From the NCBI GenBank assembly GCA_963663135.2, contig CAXXRM010000005.1, forward strand, positions 1,674,001 through 1,738,000: a stretch of 64,000 bases of DNA, given 5' to 3'. The stretch comes from Io17-Chloro-G2 sp963663135. Its GTDB lineage: Bacteria; Chloroflexota; Dehalococcoidia; Lucifugimonadales; UBA3495. Every line of letters begins with the position of its first letter. Position 1 is the stretch's first letter. The notes below the pieces were generated by a model that was not told the origin of the DNA, made no database searches, and was given only the letters and a program-made list of their open reading frames with translations. The translations under genes and the position numbers were made by a program. This document shows, piece by piece, positions 17,988 to 26,044 of this stretch.

Positions 17988-18508
17988 GCTGCGAGAATCT
18001 CTTCACAGACCCTATCGATGGTGGCGTACCTTACTCTAATGAAATGTTCAAGCTTGAAGGTTAGTATGTCAGCCGGGACTTCAAGGTTTTCGAGTGACTG
18101 CTCGGCCTTTTTCCCGTGAGCAATAATCCCTTTCAACAATGGCATGTTCTTCATCAGTACATCCAGAACAGCGTAGTTCTCGATGCTCTGACTTACGCCA
18201 CCACTTTGCTCGTTACTATAGGCATTGGTTTCAACACATTTGATACCCTTGCTCCGAATCCGATCCAGGCGTCGCCTTGTGCTGGATGGCTTGTCGCGTT
18301 CGGAATTGTAGGACTCCATAAAGGACTTGTAATCAAATCCTGTGTCGTCCTTCCACCATGTCCACCAATCAACATTAGTCTTGGTTGCCGGGTTCTCGCC
18401 GATAACGATTACTTCACAGGTATCGGGAAAGCCATCGCAGACAAAAGGACGCTGGTCGTAGCAAGGGGAGGGAATCACCTCTTTTAGGATTGTTGTCCAA
18501 TCTGGCAT
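17984..18508 (-). CDS. Possible uracil-DNA-glycosylase-fold protein
   Basis: This 174-residue protein has a segment VIVIGENPATKTNVDWWTWW early on and LLKGIIAHGKKAEQSLE later, with KCVETNAYSNEQ between. 'iGxNPa' followed by aromatic residues, then a strand-loop-helix 'gIiahGk.A', is the general layout of the UDG superfamily (compare 'GxNPg...a' and 'vla.Gk.A'). The match is distant and the usual catalytic His-Pro-Ser loop is not obvious. The protein may instead be one of the uncharacterised UDG-like proteins found in defence islands. Start ATG 18508 is preferred over TTG 18526. The gene overlaps the MFS pseudogene by 4 bp on the opposite strand. Confidence 0.45.
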   Translation of the reverse strand: MPDWTTILKEVIPSPCYDQRPFVCDGFPDTCEVIVIGENPATKTNVDWWTWWKDDTGFDYKSFMESYNSERDKPSSTRRRLDRIRSKGIKCVETNAYSNEQSGGVSQSIENYAVLDVLMKNMPLLKGIIAHGKKAEQSLENLEVPADILTFKLEHFIRVRYATIDRVCEEILAA

Positions 18509-18560
18509 CCTTATACACCCCAGCAAAGGGATCCACCACGTTGAGAAAGCGAGGCTAGTA

Positions 18561-18683
18561 GGGCAACATCTTTGAATTGATGGCGTGAAGGGTGCACATC
18601 CTGACTTGGAGCAACATTACCCAAGAGTCGCCGAGCAATCCCGCCTATCTCTGCTACTCATCATTTCAAAGATTTCGGACTAC
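18561..18683 (-). repeat. ~123-bp repeat, inverted copy of 15650-15772
   Basis: Reads GTAGTCCGAAATCTTTG on the minus strand. It is directly followed on the plus strand by TA and the solo IS630-like end at 18686. The target base pair matches the CTAG present in the other copy, as if an IS630-type element had inserted there. Confidence 0.6.
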
Positions 18684-18685
18684 TA

Positions 18686-18711
18686 AACCAAAGCCAAGGT
18701 GAAATATGCAA
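18686..18711. repeat. Solo IS630-type terminal repeat
   Basis: AACCAAAGCCAAGGTGAAAT after a TA, very close to the left end of the IS630 element 1.07 kb away and in the same orientation. No transposase lies between them except in that element. Confidence 0.55.
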
Positions 18712-18779
18712 TAGCATAGGGTAAATTGGCGGAGGGGCAAGGATAGCTTGCCTAGGTATCGAGACCTACACTGGAACAA

Positions 18780-18860
18780 GTGTCGGTACCATTGACAGGA
18801 GCAGCGGAACTTTCACTTAATTCTACCTCAATCCTATCCTAACAACCGGGTCCACCTCAC
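18780..18860 (+). repeat. 81-bp dispersed repeat, related copy at 36071-36151
   Basis: Shares GTGT.GGTA.CAT, TCACTTA, TCAATCCT and ACCGGGTCCACCTCAC with the stretch at 36071-36151 over 81 bases. Both lie in intergenic DNA a short way upstream of accessory genes. It may be an IS end or a conserved regulatory segment. Confidence 0.5.
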
Positions 18861-18912
18861 CTTTGGGGGGACGCCGCCGGCGTGGGCCGCCATCCTCAAT
18901 TGAGAGGGTTCG

Positions 18913-19659
18913 ATGCTGTCAAAATTCAAGCAATGGCTCTTTCCGTCGCCCGAAGAATTAGAGCTTCGCAAACAGGAGCTTCAACGGCGGATAGCTGAGC
19001 GCAAGAGTAAGTCGCAACCGGAAGCAGTGACTCGCGTCTCGGTCCCGTCAAAGCGTCCCGCCCCGTTGCCCCCTATCACCCTGTCGAGTCCGGCTTGCCC
19101 CTACTGTGGCGTCATTCAAGAGCCGCCGCCCATGCGCCGACGAAAATGCTGGGACTGCGGACAAATTATTCACGTCCGTACTGAAAGGGAGGAACGCAAG
19201 AAATACTTGGTCACTGCTGAGGAGGCCGAGCGTAGGGCAGCAAAAGATACACGGCTTGCCCGCGAACGGCGCAACGAAGAGTGGAAGCAACTAAGCGAAC
19301 AGGTGCGGCTTGCGATGCAGGCTGGTGATTGGAAGTCCCTCCAAGGAGCTTATCAGCAACAGGCCCGTATCCTTTTCGTTGAAGGCTGTCCTCATCGTCA
19401 TGTCGCGCAGGAAGCTGCGCGCGCTCAATTAATGAGCCTTTTAGAACTCGGTGTTGCCGGTGTCGAAGTCATGACTGCCGACGACGAGCGGGTATGCGCA
19501 CATTGTCAGTCGCTTGACGGCAAGGTATTCACTATCCAAAAAGCCTTGGAGGTGATGCCCATACCCGGTCCAAATTGCACCGATGGTAACGAACAAAACC
19601 CACATGGCGGACGCTGCCGCTGCCTATATATCGCGGTCATTCCCGGGCAAAGAGAGTGA
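18913..19659 (+). CDS. Phage SPP1 gp7/Mu gpF-like protein with zinc ribbon
   Basis: A 248-residue protein. The C-terminal ~60 residues, VEVMTADDERVCAHCQSLDG, KVF and GGRCRCLYIAVI, follow the 'T..DdrVC..C..LdGkvf...HP.CRC...P' pattern. That is the phage head-morphogenesis (SPP1 gp7/Mu gpF) C-terminal domain. Upstream is a zinc ribbon (CPYCGVIQEPP and CWDCGQII) and a charged coiled coil (EEAERRAAKDTRLARERRNE). No other phage structural gene is nearby, so this is either a prophage orphan or a cellular protein using the same small Cys domain. The ATG follows GAGAGGG. Confidence 0.6.
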   Translation: MLSKFKQWLFPSPEELELRKQELQRRIAERKSKSQPEAVTRVSVPSKRPAPLPPITLSSPACPYCGVIQEPPPMRRRKCWDCGQIIHVRTEREERKKYLVTAEEAERRAAKDTRLARERRNEEWKQLSEQVRLAMQAGDWKSLQGAYQQQARILFVEGCPHRHVAQEAARAQLMSLLELGVAGVEVMTADDERVCAHCQSLDGKVFTIQKALEVMPIPGPNCTDGNEQNPHGGRCRCLYIAVIPGQRE

Positions 19660-19754
19660 CCAGTTGTAGCAATTGGTGCGAGGTTGCGTTCATAGGTCAC
19701 AAGACCAACTGACTTCGCCGCTTGCTACGGCACAAAGTTCCCACGGTATTCTAA

Positions 19755-20981
19755 ACCGAAGCCAAGATGAAATGCGCAGGGTGATGCGGAAAATTTGCGG
19801 AGGAACTGGGTTGGGCCGATATGGGGTTGGGGAGGGACTGGTGGTGAGTGTCAAGCAAATTGATCGGTTTCTCGAACTATGGCAGATGGATGCCAGGGAT
19901 CTGCACCGGCAGCTTATTCTGGCGCCGACGCCCAGGGAGCGAGAACGTTGGCACGCCATCCGGCTGCTGGCCCAAGGCTGGACAGCTTCGGGTACGGCGC
20001 AAGCTTCGGGACGGGATCCTCATACCATTGGACGATGGGCCGCCGCCTTTGGCGAGGGCGGACCTGCCGCCTTGATTTTCGAGCAGTCCGGTGCCCCCCC
20101 GCCATCGATGAGGCGCAGCAGGCGGAGTTCAGAGCGGCGGTGCAGGAACTGCCTGCCATGGCCGGCATCGAACTCGCCAACCGGATTTGGAAGGGGGTCA
20201 TCAGTTTTTCTTGGAGAGTTTTGGCATCGTCCTGAGCCGCAGCGGTTGCCTGAATTACCTGCACCGTGTGGGGTTTGCGTTCAAGCGGCCGAAGAAGCGT
20301 CTGCTAAAGGCGGATGGGGCCAAGCGGGAGTCCTTCGTGGCGGAGTACGCCGCACGGACGAAGGAGGCGCGGCGGTCCAGGGCCAGGATTTTCTTCGCCG
20401 ACGAGGCCCACTTACGGACGGACGCCGATCTGCGGGGCAAGGGGGTGCTGGGAGGAGAACCTGTTCTGGTGGACTCGACCAGCCCGCGTTACGGCGAGAA
20501 GGCCAGCTACTACTTGGCGGTGTGCTTGGATACTGGAGAGGTGGAGTGGATGGAACTGGAGGCAACAGCAATTCAGGCACCTCGGCGGCATTCCTGTCCC
20601 AGTTGCGGCAGGGGAGCGCCGGGCCGCTGAAGGTCATCTGGGACAACGCGCCGGCGCATAGGGGCGAGGTGGTGCGGGAGTACCTGCGGGCGCCGGTCTT
20701 GAGTTGCGACTGGTGAACCTCTCGGGGTACAACCCGGACTTCAACGCGGATGAGGCTGTCTGGGGGTGGGCGAGACAGGAGGCCACTGGCAACCTGTGTC
20801 TGGGAAGCAGGGAGGCAGTGCAGGGGAGGGTCGACAAATTCCTGCCGGGCTGACCAGCCGACAAGACAAAGTGAGACGGCGCTGCCGGACAGTCCTGCAA
20901 TCAAGGGCAGAATCACTCCCGCGAGACTCCCGGCCGGAATCACCACACCCGGCAAATGCGCATCCCACCTTGACTTTGGTT
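19755..20981 (+). mobile_element. IS630-family insertion sequence, complete ends, dead transposase
   Basis: Terminal inverted repeats of 25 bp (left from AACCGAAGCCAAGATG at 19755, right ending CTTGACTTTGGTT at 20981) match at 20 of 25 positions. They are flanked by TA on both sides (19753-19754 and 20982-20983), the target duplication of the IS630/Tc1 group. Total 1227 bp, normal for the family. Confidence 0.85.
19843..20880 (+). pseudogene. IS630 transposase, several frameshifts
   Basis: The N-terminal HTH (DARDLHRQLILAPTPRERER, ASGRDPHTIGRWAAAFGEGG) runs in one frame to about 20090. It then continues in a second frame (IDEAQQAEFRAAVQELPAMA) and in a third from about 20187 (CLNYLHRVGFAFKRPKKRLL). 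The DDE core shows IFFADEAHLRTDADL with the first Asp and VIWDNAPAHRGEVV with the second. It ends with NPDFNADEAVWGWARQEA, which holds the terminal acidic residue. At least three frame changes separate these parts, so no active transposase can be made. It fills the IS between the two ends and probably defined the solo ends seen elsewhere in the window. Confidence 0.85.
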
Positions 20982-20984
20982 TAG

Positions 20985-21641
20985 GTTACGGAGTAGTGGC
21001 CGGTGTGGCAGATATCCCACTGGCCCCAGCGGTGGAGTGGGGTCGGGGAAAGCTGTCTCCAATTTCTTGCGGAGGTTTCCTCCAGGTACTATTTACGGCC
21101 CTGCCGTATGTCGTTCTGTACTTCCAGGGTAACGATGCTGGGATCTCCGGCTTGGGTGGATCCGCGGTCGACCGCGACTCACTGGACCGTGGCTTCGACC
21201 CGGGTGGCGAGGTCGCCGTTCCCCTTCGGGTAGGGAAGGGTATCAGATAGGGACTTGTCCGGTTAGGGGTTCTACCATGGTAGGCTCATTTTGTCTCAGG
21301 CTTATTCGGCGCCGCCTCTGGCTCTGGGTGGTTTTCAAGTATAGCCACTGGTACCGGCTGTTGATCATGGGGGGTCCGCCGCGCTTCCCTGGTCCCGTCT
21401 TCCGGATGATTCCGGAGTGATGACACCCAGTAGTCAGGTGATCGGAACAGCGCTCAATACATGTCCTGCCCAATCCAGCGGCCTACGCCAGAGTTCTTGG
21501 GATTATATGCCCGGCTGCCCAACTGCCTTACAGTTCCAACCGAGGGAACCGAAATTACAGGGGCAGGGCGAGTAGCTGCAGGCCTCTGAGGCCTGAGGAA
21601 CAAGAGTTTTGACGAGTTTTGGAAATTGATTCTTAAATCCC
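20985..21641. other. Interval between the IS and the sigma-factor promoter
   Basis: No convincing gene. Short frames on both strands lack family signatures. The stretch from about 21590 is AT-richer and leads into the strong promoter at 21642. Confidence 0.4.
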
Positions 21642-21670
21642 TTGACAAAGAGAGTTAGTGTCGGTATAGT
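21642..21670 (+). promoter_or_regulatory. Consensus sigma-70 promoter of the sigma-factor gene
   Basis: TTGACA at 21642-21647, a 17-base spacer and TATAGT at 21665-21670. This is the best promoter match I see in the window. Transcription should start near 21677, giving a leader of more than 200 bases. Confidence 0.8.
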
Positions 21671-21680
21671 CATCGAATCA

Positions 21681-21872
21681 TGGGCGGTTATACGCCTTTT
21701 TTGGTGTAATACAGCCTAGCTGTTTCACCCCCTCCTAGCAGCATTCCCGGTTACAGCCCTTCTGATTTAGCCCTTCAGTGGCGGGCCCGATGCGGCCCAA
21801 TTGACTCACCCCCTTTGCGGCGGGCCTGGTTACGGCCCCTTTTGACTAAGCCCCCATCAGGGCCCCGCGGGA
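21681..21872 (+). promoter_or_regulatory. Repeated-hairpin 5' leader of the sigma-factor gene
   Basis: Four imperfect units share a core like GG(C)-GGTTAC-(G)GCCC followed by TTTTGACTAAGCCCC. The cores sit near 21687, 21749, 21788 and 21828, the last three about 40 bases apart. Units 1, 3 and 4 can fold as small hairpins with different but compensating stems: GGCG/CGCC, GGGCC/GGCCC and GGGCC/GGCCC. Unit 1 is followed by TTTTTT (21697-21702) and resembles a terminator. I know no riboswitch class that fits. Autoregulation or attenuation of the downstream gene is an inference. Confidence 0.5.
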
Positions 21873-21959
21873 ACACTTTGCATTCCTGTGTCGCATTCCG
21901 AGTGTGCGTCCGTGGTACCTATCAAACCGGATCCCAATGCCGAACCCCAGGAGAGAAGA

Positions 21960-23909
21960 TTGACAGCTTCGGAATCACCGTCAAACCCAGGCCTTCCCAA
22001 ACCCGGTGCGATGAATTGCCCCAAGTGCCGGGGCTACGTCCACCTGCAGAGCGACCAACATGGTCCCTACCTATGCTGCATCAACTGCGGCAAGCATTTC
22101 CCCATCACCGGACCCGTCCCTGAGTTGCAGCCGGAACCAGAACCGGTGACCCGCGAATCCTCCACCGAAGAAATCAGGCGGCAGGAGACCTGTAGCGACA
22201 CCGGAGTCCCGATCCCATTCATTTTGGAAAAAACCGAGCGCCGGGCGGCACGACCCGCCGGGCCGGCGGAGAAAAGAATGGTGATTCGACCGACCGCTGA
22301 GATGGTTCAGGTGCCAACCGGTATTGAAGCGGGTACCGCACCGTCGGACAGCCCGTCCCGGAAAAGCCAGATCGACAATTCCCCGGGGAAACCCGGCAGT
22401 GTGGTCAAGGAGGGAAATGACTTGGTTGAAGACAGCGGCATGACGGCCAGCGCCGCCATGGACACTAGCGGCGACCAGGATGATGGGTGGCAGACCAACC
22501 CGGTTGCCGGGATGCTGGAAGGTGGGCCCACCGATGCCGAAATTGCGGAGGAAGGCGATGCGCCGGATTGGGAAGCCAGCGAGGAGAAGCAGCCCGGCGA
22601 TGATGATCCGCTGCCGATTTACCTGCGGGAAATTGGCCGGGTCAAGAGATTGACCGCCGAGGGTGAGGTGGAACTGGCCCGCAAGCTGGAAGAGGGGGAA
22701 TGCCTCCGGAGCCTGGAGCAGGCCCTGCTAGGGGAGGAGGGCCGCTCTGACCCACTCTGCAAAAATATCCGGCAAGAGTTCAACGACACCTGGCGGAACG
22801 TGGAACTGGCCCAGGTATTGGTGCACCAACTGGTCGTCTCGATCCCGCTGGTGGAAGCCCTGAGCGATCACCTCGAGTTGCCCCGCAATCCGTCCCTGTC
22901 GCAACTCATCAACGATCGGACCCTGTCGGATGCCATCGATGGGCGGTTGTCCGAGGAGATGTTGTCCAGTGTATCTGGGATCCTCGGCCTGAAACCGGAT
23001 GAAGTGGCCCGCCAGGTATCGGCATTGTCGCTGACCCGGAGGGTGCTCCCCCCCAGCATCATCGGCGTTCTGGAAGACAGAACCCTGCTGGAGCTCGACG
23101 CGATGTGTCATGAAGCGGGCTTCCTGCCGGAACTAGCCGGGCATGAAGACCAGTTCCGGCGCCGGTTCGATCACGTGGATGAGGTTGGGGAGCAGGCCAA
23201 GGAGGGCTTCGTCGAGGCCAACCTGCGCCTGGTAGTCAGCGTGGCGAAAAAATTCCGGGGCTGCGGCCTGGACCTCCTGGACCTGGTTCAAGAGGGCAAC
23301 ATCGGCCTCATCCGTGCGGTGGAGAAGTTCGACTACCGGAATGGGACTAAGTTCAGCACCTACGCCACCCATTGGATCCGACGGGACGTCACCCGCGCCA
23401 TCGACTCCCGGGGACGGACGATGCGGATCCCGGCCCGCAAACTCCAGGATTTAAGAAAGCTGAGGAAGGAGGAACAGCGCCTGCTACAGGTGTATGGACG
23501 GGAGCCGACTTTTGAAGAGCTCGGGCGGGCCACGAAGATTGACCCCAGAGCAGTCGAACAGATCCTCATAGTAACCCAGGGACCGGTGTCTCTGGACACC
23601 CCGATTGGGGACGAGGAAGATTCCACCCTGAGTGATCTCATTCAAGACTCGAACGCGGTGTCTCCGGAGGATGCCGCCTCTCTACCGTCTTGGAAAGAGG
23701 TGGCATCGGAGTCGCTGGCTACCCTGTCAGAGCGGGAGCGGCGAGTGTTGGAGTTGCGATTCGGCATTGGCAACCACCAGCCCCATACCCTGGAAGAGGT
23801 GGGAAAGGAGTTTGGCGTTACCCGCGAGCGCATTCGGCAAATTGAAAGTGCAACCTTGGGGAAACTGCGCCAAACCCACTCTGACGAGCTGCGGGACCTT
23901 TTGGAGTAA
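21960..23909 (+). CDS. RNA polymerase sigma-70 family factor with N-terminal zinc ribbon
   Basis: Directs RNA polymerase to promoters. Region 1.2 is DPLPIYLREIGRVKRLTAEG; region 2 is NLRLVVSVAKKFRGCGLDLL, DLVQEGNIGLIRAVEKFDYR and KFSTYATHWIRRDVTRAI; region 3 has GREPTFEELGRATKID; region 4 has LSERERRVLELRFGIG and EVGKEFGVTRERIRQIESAT. Region 2.4 reads THWIRRDVTRAI instead of the usual 'YWWIRQAI.RAI' of primary factors, which suggests a group-2 or lineage-specific factor. The first ~190 residues are unusual: a ribbon CPKCRGYVHLQ...CCINCGKHF and an acidic disordered linker. TTG 21960 is chosen because AGGAGAG precedes it; GTG 21888 or ATG 22011 are alternatives. Confidence 0.88.
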   Translation: MTASESPSNPGLPKPGAMNCPKCRGYVHLQSDQHGPYLCCINCGKHFPITGPVPELQPEPEPVTRESSTEEIRRQETCSDTGVPIPFILEKTERRAARPAGPAEKRMVIRPTAEMVQVPTGIEAGTAPSDSPSRKSQIDNSPGKPGSVVKEGNDLVEDSGMTASAAMDTSGDQDDGWQTNPVAGMLEGGPTDAEIAEEGDAPDWEASEEKQPGDDDPLPIYLREIGRVKRLTAEGEVELARKLEEGECLRSLEQALLGEEGRSDPLCKNIRQEFNDTWRNVELAQVLVHQLVVSIPLVEALSDHLELPRNPSLSQLINDRTLSDAIDGRLSEEMLSSVSGILGLKPDEVARQVSALSLTRRVLPPSIIGVLEDRTLLELDAMCHEAGFLPELAGHEDQFRRRFDHVDEVGEQAKEGFVEANLRLVVSVAKKFRGCGLDLLDLVQEGNIGLIRAVEKFDYRNGTKFSTYATHWIRRDVTRAIDSRGRTMRIPARKLQDLRKLRKEEQRLLQVYGREPTFEELGRATKIDPRAVEQILIVTQGPVSLDTPIGDEEDSTLSDLIQDSNAVSPEDAASLPSWKEVASESLATLSERERRVLELRFGIGNHQPHTLEEVGKEFGVTRERIRQIESATLGKLRQTHSDELRDLLE

Positions 23910-24079
23910 CCGTTTACGGAGTTAGGGGATCGCCTCACACGTAAGTTGGTCTCTGGATTCACCACTTATGTCGGTTCTTCACTCCATCGTTGATTGTGCC
24001 TGTGAAACGGGCCGGCTAGATTGGAGCAGGTTCCGGTAAGCAGTACGTGGAAAATTTGCCGGTGAGGAATGCAAAAGAC

Positions 24080-24610
24080 ATGAAGAGGGTCGTAATCAAC
24101 AAGGTAGACCAAGGGCTGAGAATCGCCGTCCGGGAAACAGAAGACCCGGCCACATGGGAACTCGAACTTCCGGGCGTCGCAGAAGAGCGGAGTGTCCATC
24201 ACATGCTGAATGCTGCCGAAGACGCCGTCCTTCGGAACGGGGGCGATCGGATCGTAATCACCTGTGGTGCAGACCAAGAAGCCATGCGCGTTGAACTGGG
24301 CAAAAGGGTTGCGTCAGAGGTTTCCATAGAAGGAGACCGCTACACCATTCAACTGATCGTGCCGGATGAAAACGGACTCATTCACGATGACACCGACTTC
24401 CGCACGCCACTACACCGAATCACCTGCACTACCTGCGTGAGTCGGATCGCCGAGAGTCGGACCCGACGACGCGCGGACGCATTGGTAAAAGTAGAGGGAC
24501 CAAAGGCAATAGCCGTCCACAGCCGGCTGATCGCCGAGGCCTACACCCGACTGGCGGAAATCGAGGAAGCGTTGCAAGAGCGATGGGATTCCGACCCTCT
24601 CCGGAAATGA
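24080..24610 (+). CDS. Hypothetical protein
   Basis: About 176 residues from ATG 24080 (an in-frame GTG at 24047 would add 11). It begins with a strand-rich stretch (KRVVINKVDQGLRIAVRETE) and has DRIVITCGADQEAMRVELG, possibly a small alpha/beta domain. A Cys pair CTTC follows at about residue 123, then a basic segment (SRTRRRADALVKVEG) and a C-terminal helix (LIAEAYTRLAEIEEALQERW). No signal peptide. I do not recognise it. It lies 170 bp after the sigma factor on the same strand and could be co-transcribed. Confidence 0.5.
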   Translation: MKRVVINKVDQGLRIAVRETEDPATWELELPGVAEERSVHHMLNAAEDAVLRNGGDRIVITCGADQEAMRVELGKRVASEVSIEGDRYTIQLIVPDENGLIHDDTDFRTPLHRITCTTCVSRIAESRTRRRADALVKVEGPKAIAVHSRLIAEAYTRLAEIEEALQERWDSDPLRK

Positions 24611-25163
24611 CCTTCGCCACGGCAAGACCGACCACTCACTGAACCGCTGAAATCCCCCACAAGAGGCTTAGACGAGACCTTTAGCTGCAAGAGACATCTG
24701 GGCCCCAGAGGATCGAAAACGCCCACGGGACCCCTTTCCGGCAGAAATTTAGGGTGATCTGCCACACCGACCCAACGCCGGCAACCCTTCGCCTGACTCT
24801 TGTGGCCTTGTCAATGACACTTGATTCCCAGGTCACGACCTGACAGGCCCTGGATCAGCCTTCTACTCCGCTCCAACTCTGATTGAGAAGGATGGCAAGA
24901 AGCTGGCACATCGAACATCGAACCGATCGAAGGGTGACGGAAACAGGTCCCAACCCCCAGCCCCTACACGGACTTCGCGGGCGGCGTCATGGGCCGAACG
25001 GCCCGGTCGTACACCGGGAAATACTCCAAATCACCCCAAACAAACGCCAAGAACTCCGATGCGTCCACGACTAAACGGAGCAGCATACAGCGGCCTAAAG
25101 TACGTTTGAGACAAACCAACCGAGCGGTTCATCCAAATCGACCGAGACCACGAGGAGCAATTG
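24611..25163. other. Gene-free interval
   Basis: I see no gene, RNA or repeat I can support here. Short frames on both strands appear to be chance. The last ~15 bases hold the GAGGAG of the next gene. Confidence 0.35.
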
Positions 25164-25616
25164 ATGGCAGACATACCCATCCCGATAGGAATTATCGACC
25201 AACCCACCGAGACCGGCGCTATCTTCACCATGACCCGGCCCCACGAGTGCAAGGAACTGAAACCCGGAACCCCCGTGATTATCTGGGACTTCCATCAGGA
25301 CTTTGATGCCATGGCCCGGGTGAGGGGCCAGATCACCAAGGTCAGCAACACCACCGCGTCATTCATCTCGCTGGAGTACCGGATCGACCCCAGTTGGCCG
25401 GATCACATCGACCCCATCGGTGCCGGAAACGGAGTTTACCTGGCTGAGTCCGGTTCATTCTGCCCGGACACCAGTCGTCCGCCGGCGTCGCCAAAAGAGA
25501 TCGAGATGCTGTGGGAATTCGCCAAGCAGCATGGGGAGATGACCGGCATTAAGCCCCGCGGAGCGGCCTTCGGGTTTGTGCGGAGGCGAAACACCGACTA
25601 TGACCACTATCACTGA
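25164..25616 (+). CDS. Hypothetical small beta-rich protein
   Basis: A 150-residue acidic protein starting at ATG 25164 after GAGGAGCAATTG (an in-frame TTG at 25161 is also possible). The sequence is strand-rich in the middle (PGTPVIIWDFHQDF, ARVRGQITKVSNTTASFISL) and looks like a small beta-barrel, with a helix near LWEFAKQHGEM. A basic-aromatic tail follows (FVRRRNTDYDHYH). No family recognised. It is the first gene in the 25-30 kb accessory run and shares its codon style. Confidence 0.5.
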   Translation: MADIPIPIGIIDQPTETGAIFTMTRPHECKELKPGTPVIIWDFHQDFDAMARVRGQITKVSNTTASFISLEYRIDPSWPDHIDPIGAGNGVYLAESGSFCPDTSRPPASPKEIEMLWEFAKQHGEMTGIKPRGAAFGFVRRRNTDYDHYH

Positions 25617-25726
25617 ATCGGCATTGGTGGGCAGAACCTGGTAGCAGGGTAGGCAAACCTATCCCAATCCAAATCCGGCCCGGAAATAAACCCGGAGGCA
25701 AGTCCCGAAGCTGGGAGCGTCCGAAC

Positions 25727-25996
25727 ATGAAAAACTCACTCCACAACAAACTGCTTAAATTCATTGCGGCGGGCATCAGATCAGGTCAGGATTTGAACAC
25801 CGGAATGCGAGACATAGTCACCGGACGGGCCCTCTTCCGGCACGCCTCCAAATCCGACGACGCGGCCCGGCAATTCGAGAAATCCAGAACCGAGGACCGC
25901 TCAAGCCGGAACGAAGAACGAGAGGCCGTGGACCGGTTGATCAATGTCCTCGAACGAATCGATAGGAGAATAAAACGCCGGAACGACGAAAAATAA
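25727..25996 (+). CDS. Hypothetical small charged helical protein
   Basis: An 89-residue protein, mostly helical. It has an amphipathic N-terminus (MKNSLHNKLLKFIAAGIRSG) and a highly charged C-terminal coiled coil (EEREAVDRLINVLERIDRRI). No known domain. The next gene's strong ribosome binding site lies about 35 bp after its stop, so the two are probably one transcript. Small charged coiled-coil proteins next to nucleotidyltransferase-fold genes are sometimes partners or antitoxins, but nothing here proves that. Confidence 0.45.
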   Translation: MKNSLHNKLLKFIAAGIRSGQDLNTGMRDIVTGRALFRHASKSDDAARQFEKSRTEDRSSRNEEREAVDRLINVLERIDRRIKRRNDEK

Positions 25997-26044
25997 GCGC
26001 CTATGATCAACGGCAAGCCTTACTCTGGCCAGAAGGAGATCCCC

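Noticed and set aside
20750..21250. 501-bp frame after the IS630 transposase
   Set aside because: It runs through the IS right end and shows no family pattern; the transposase tail is in another frame.
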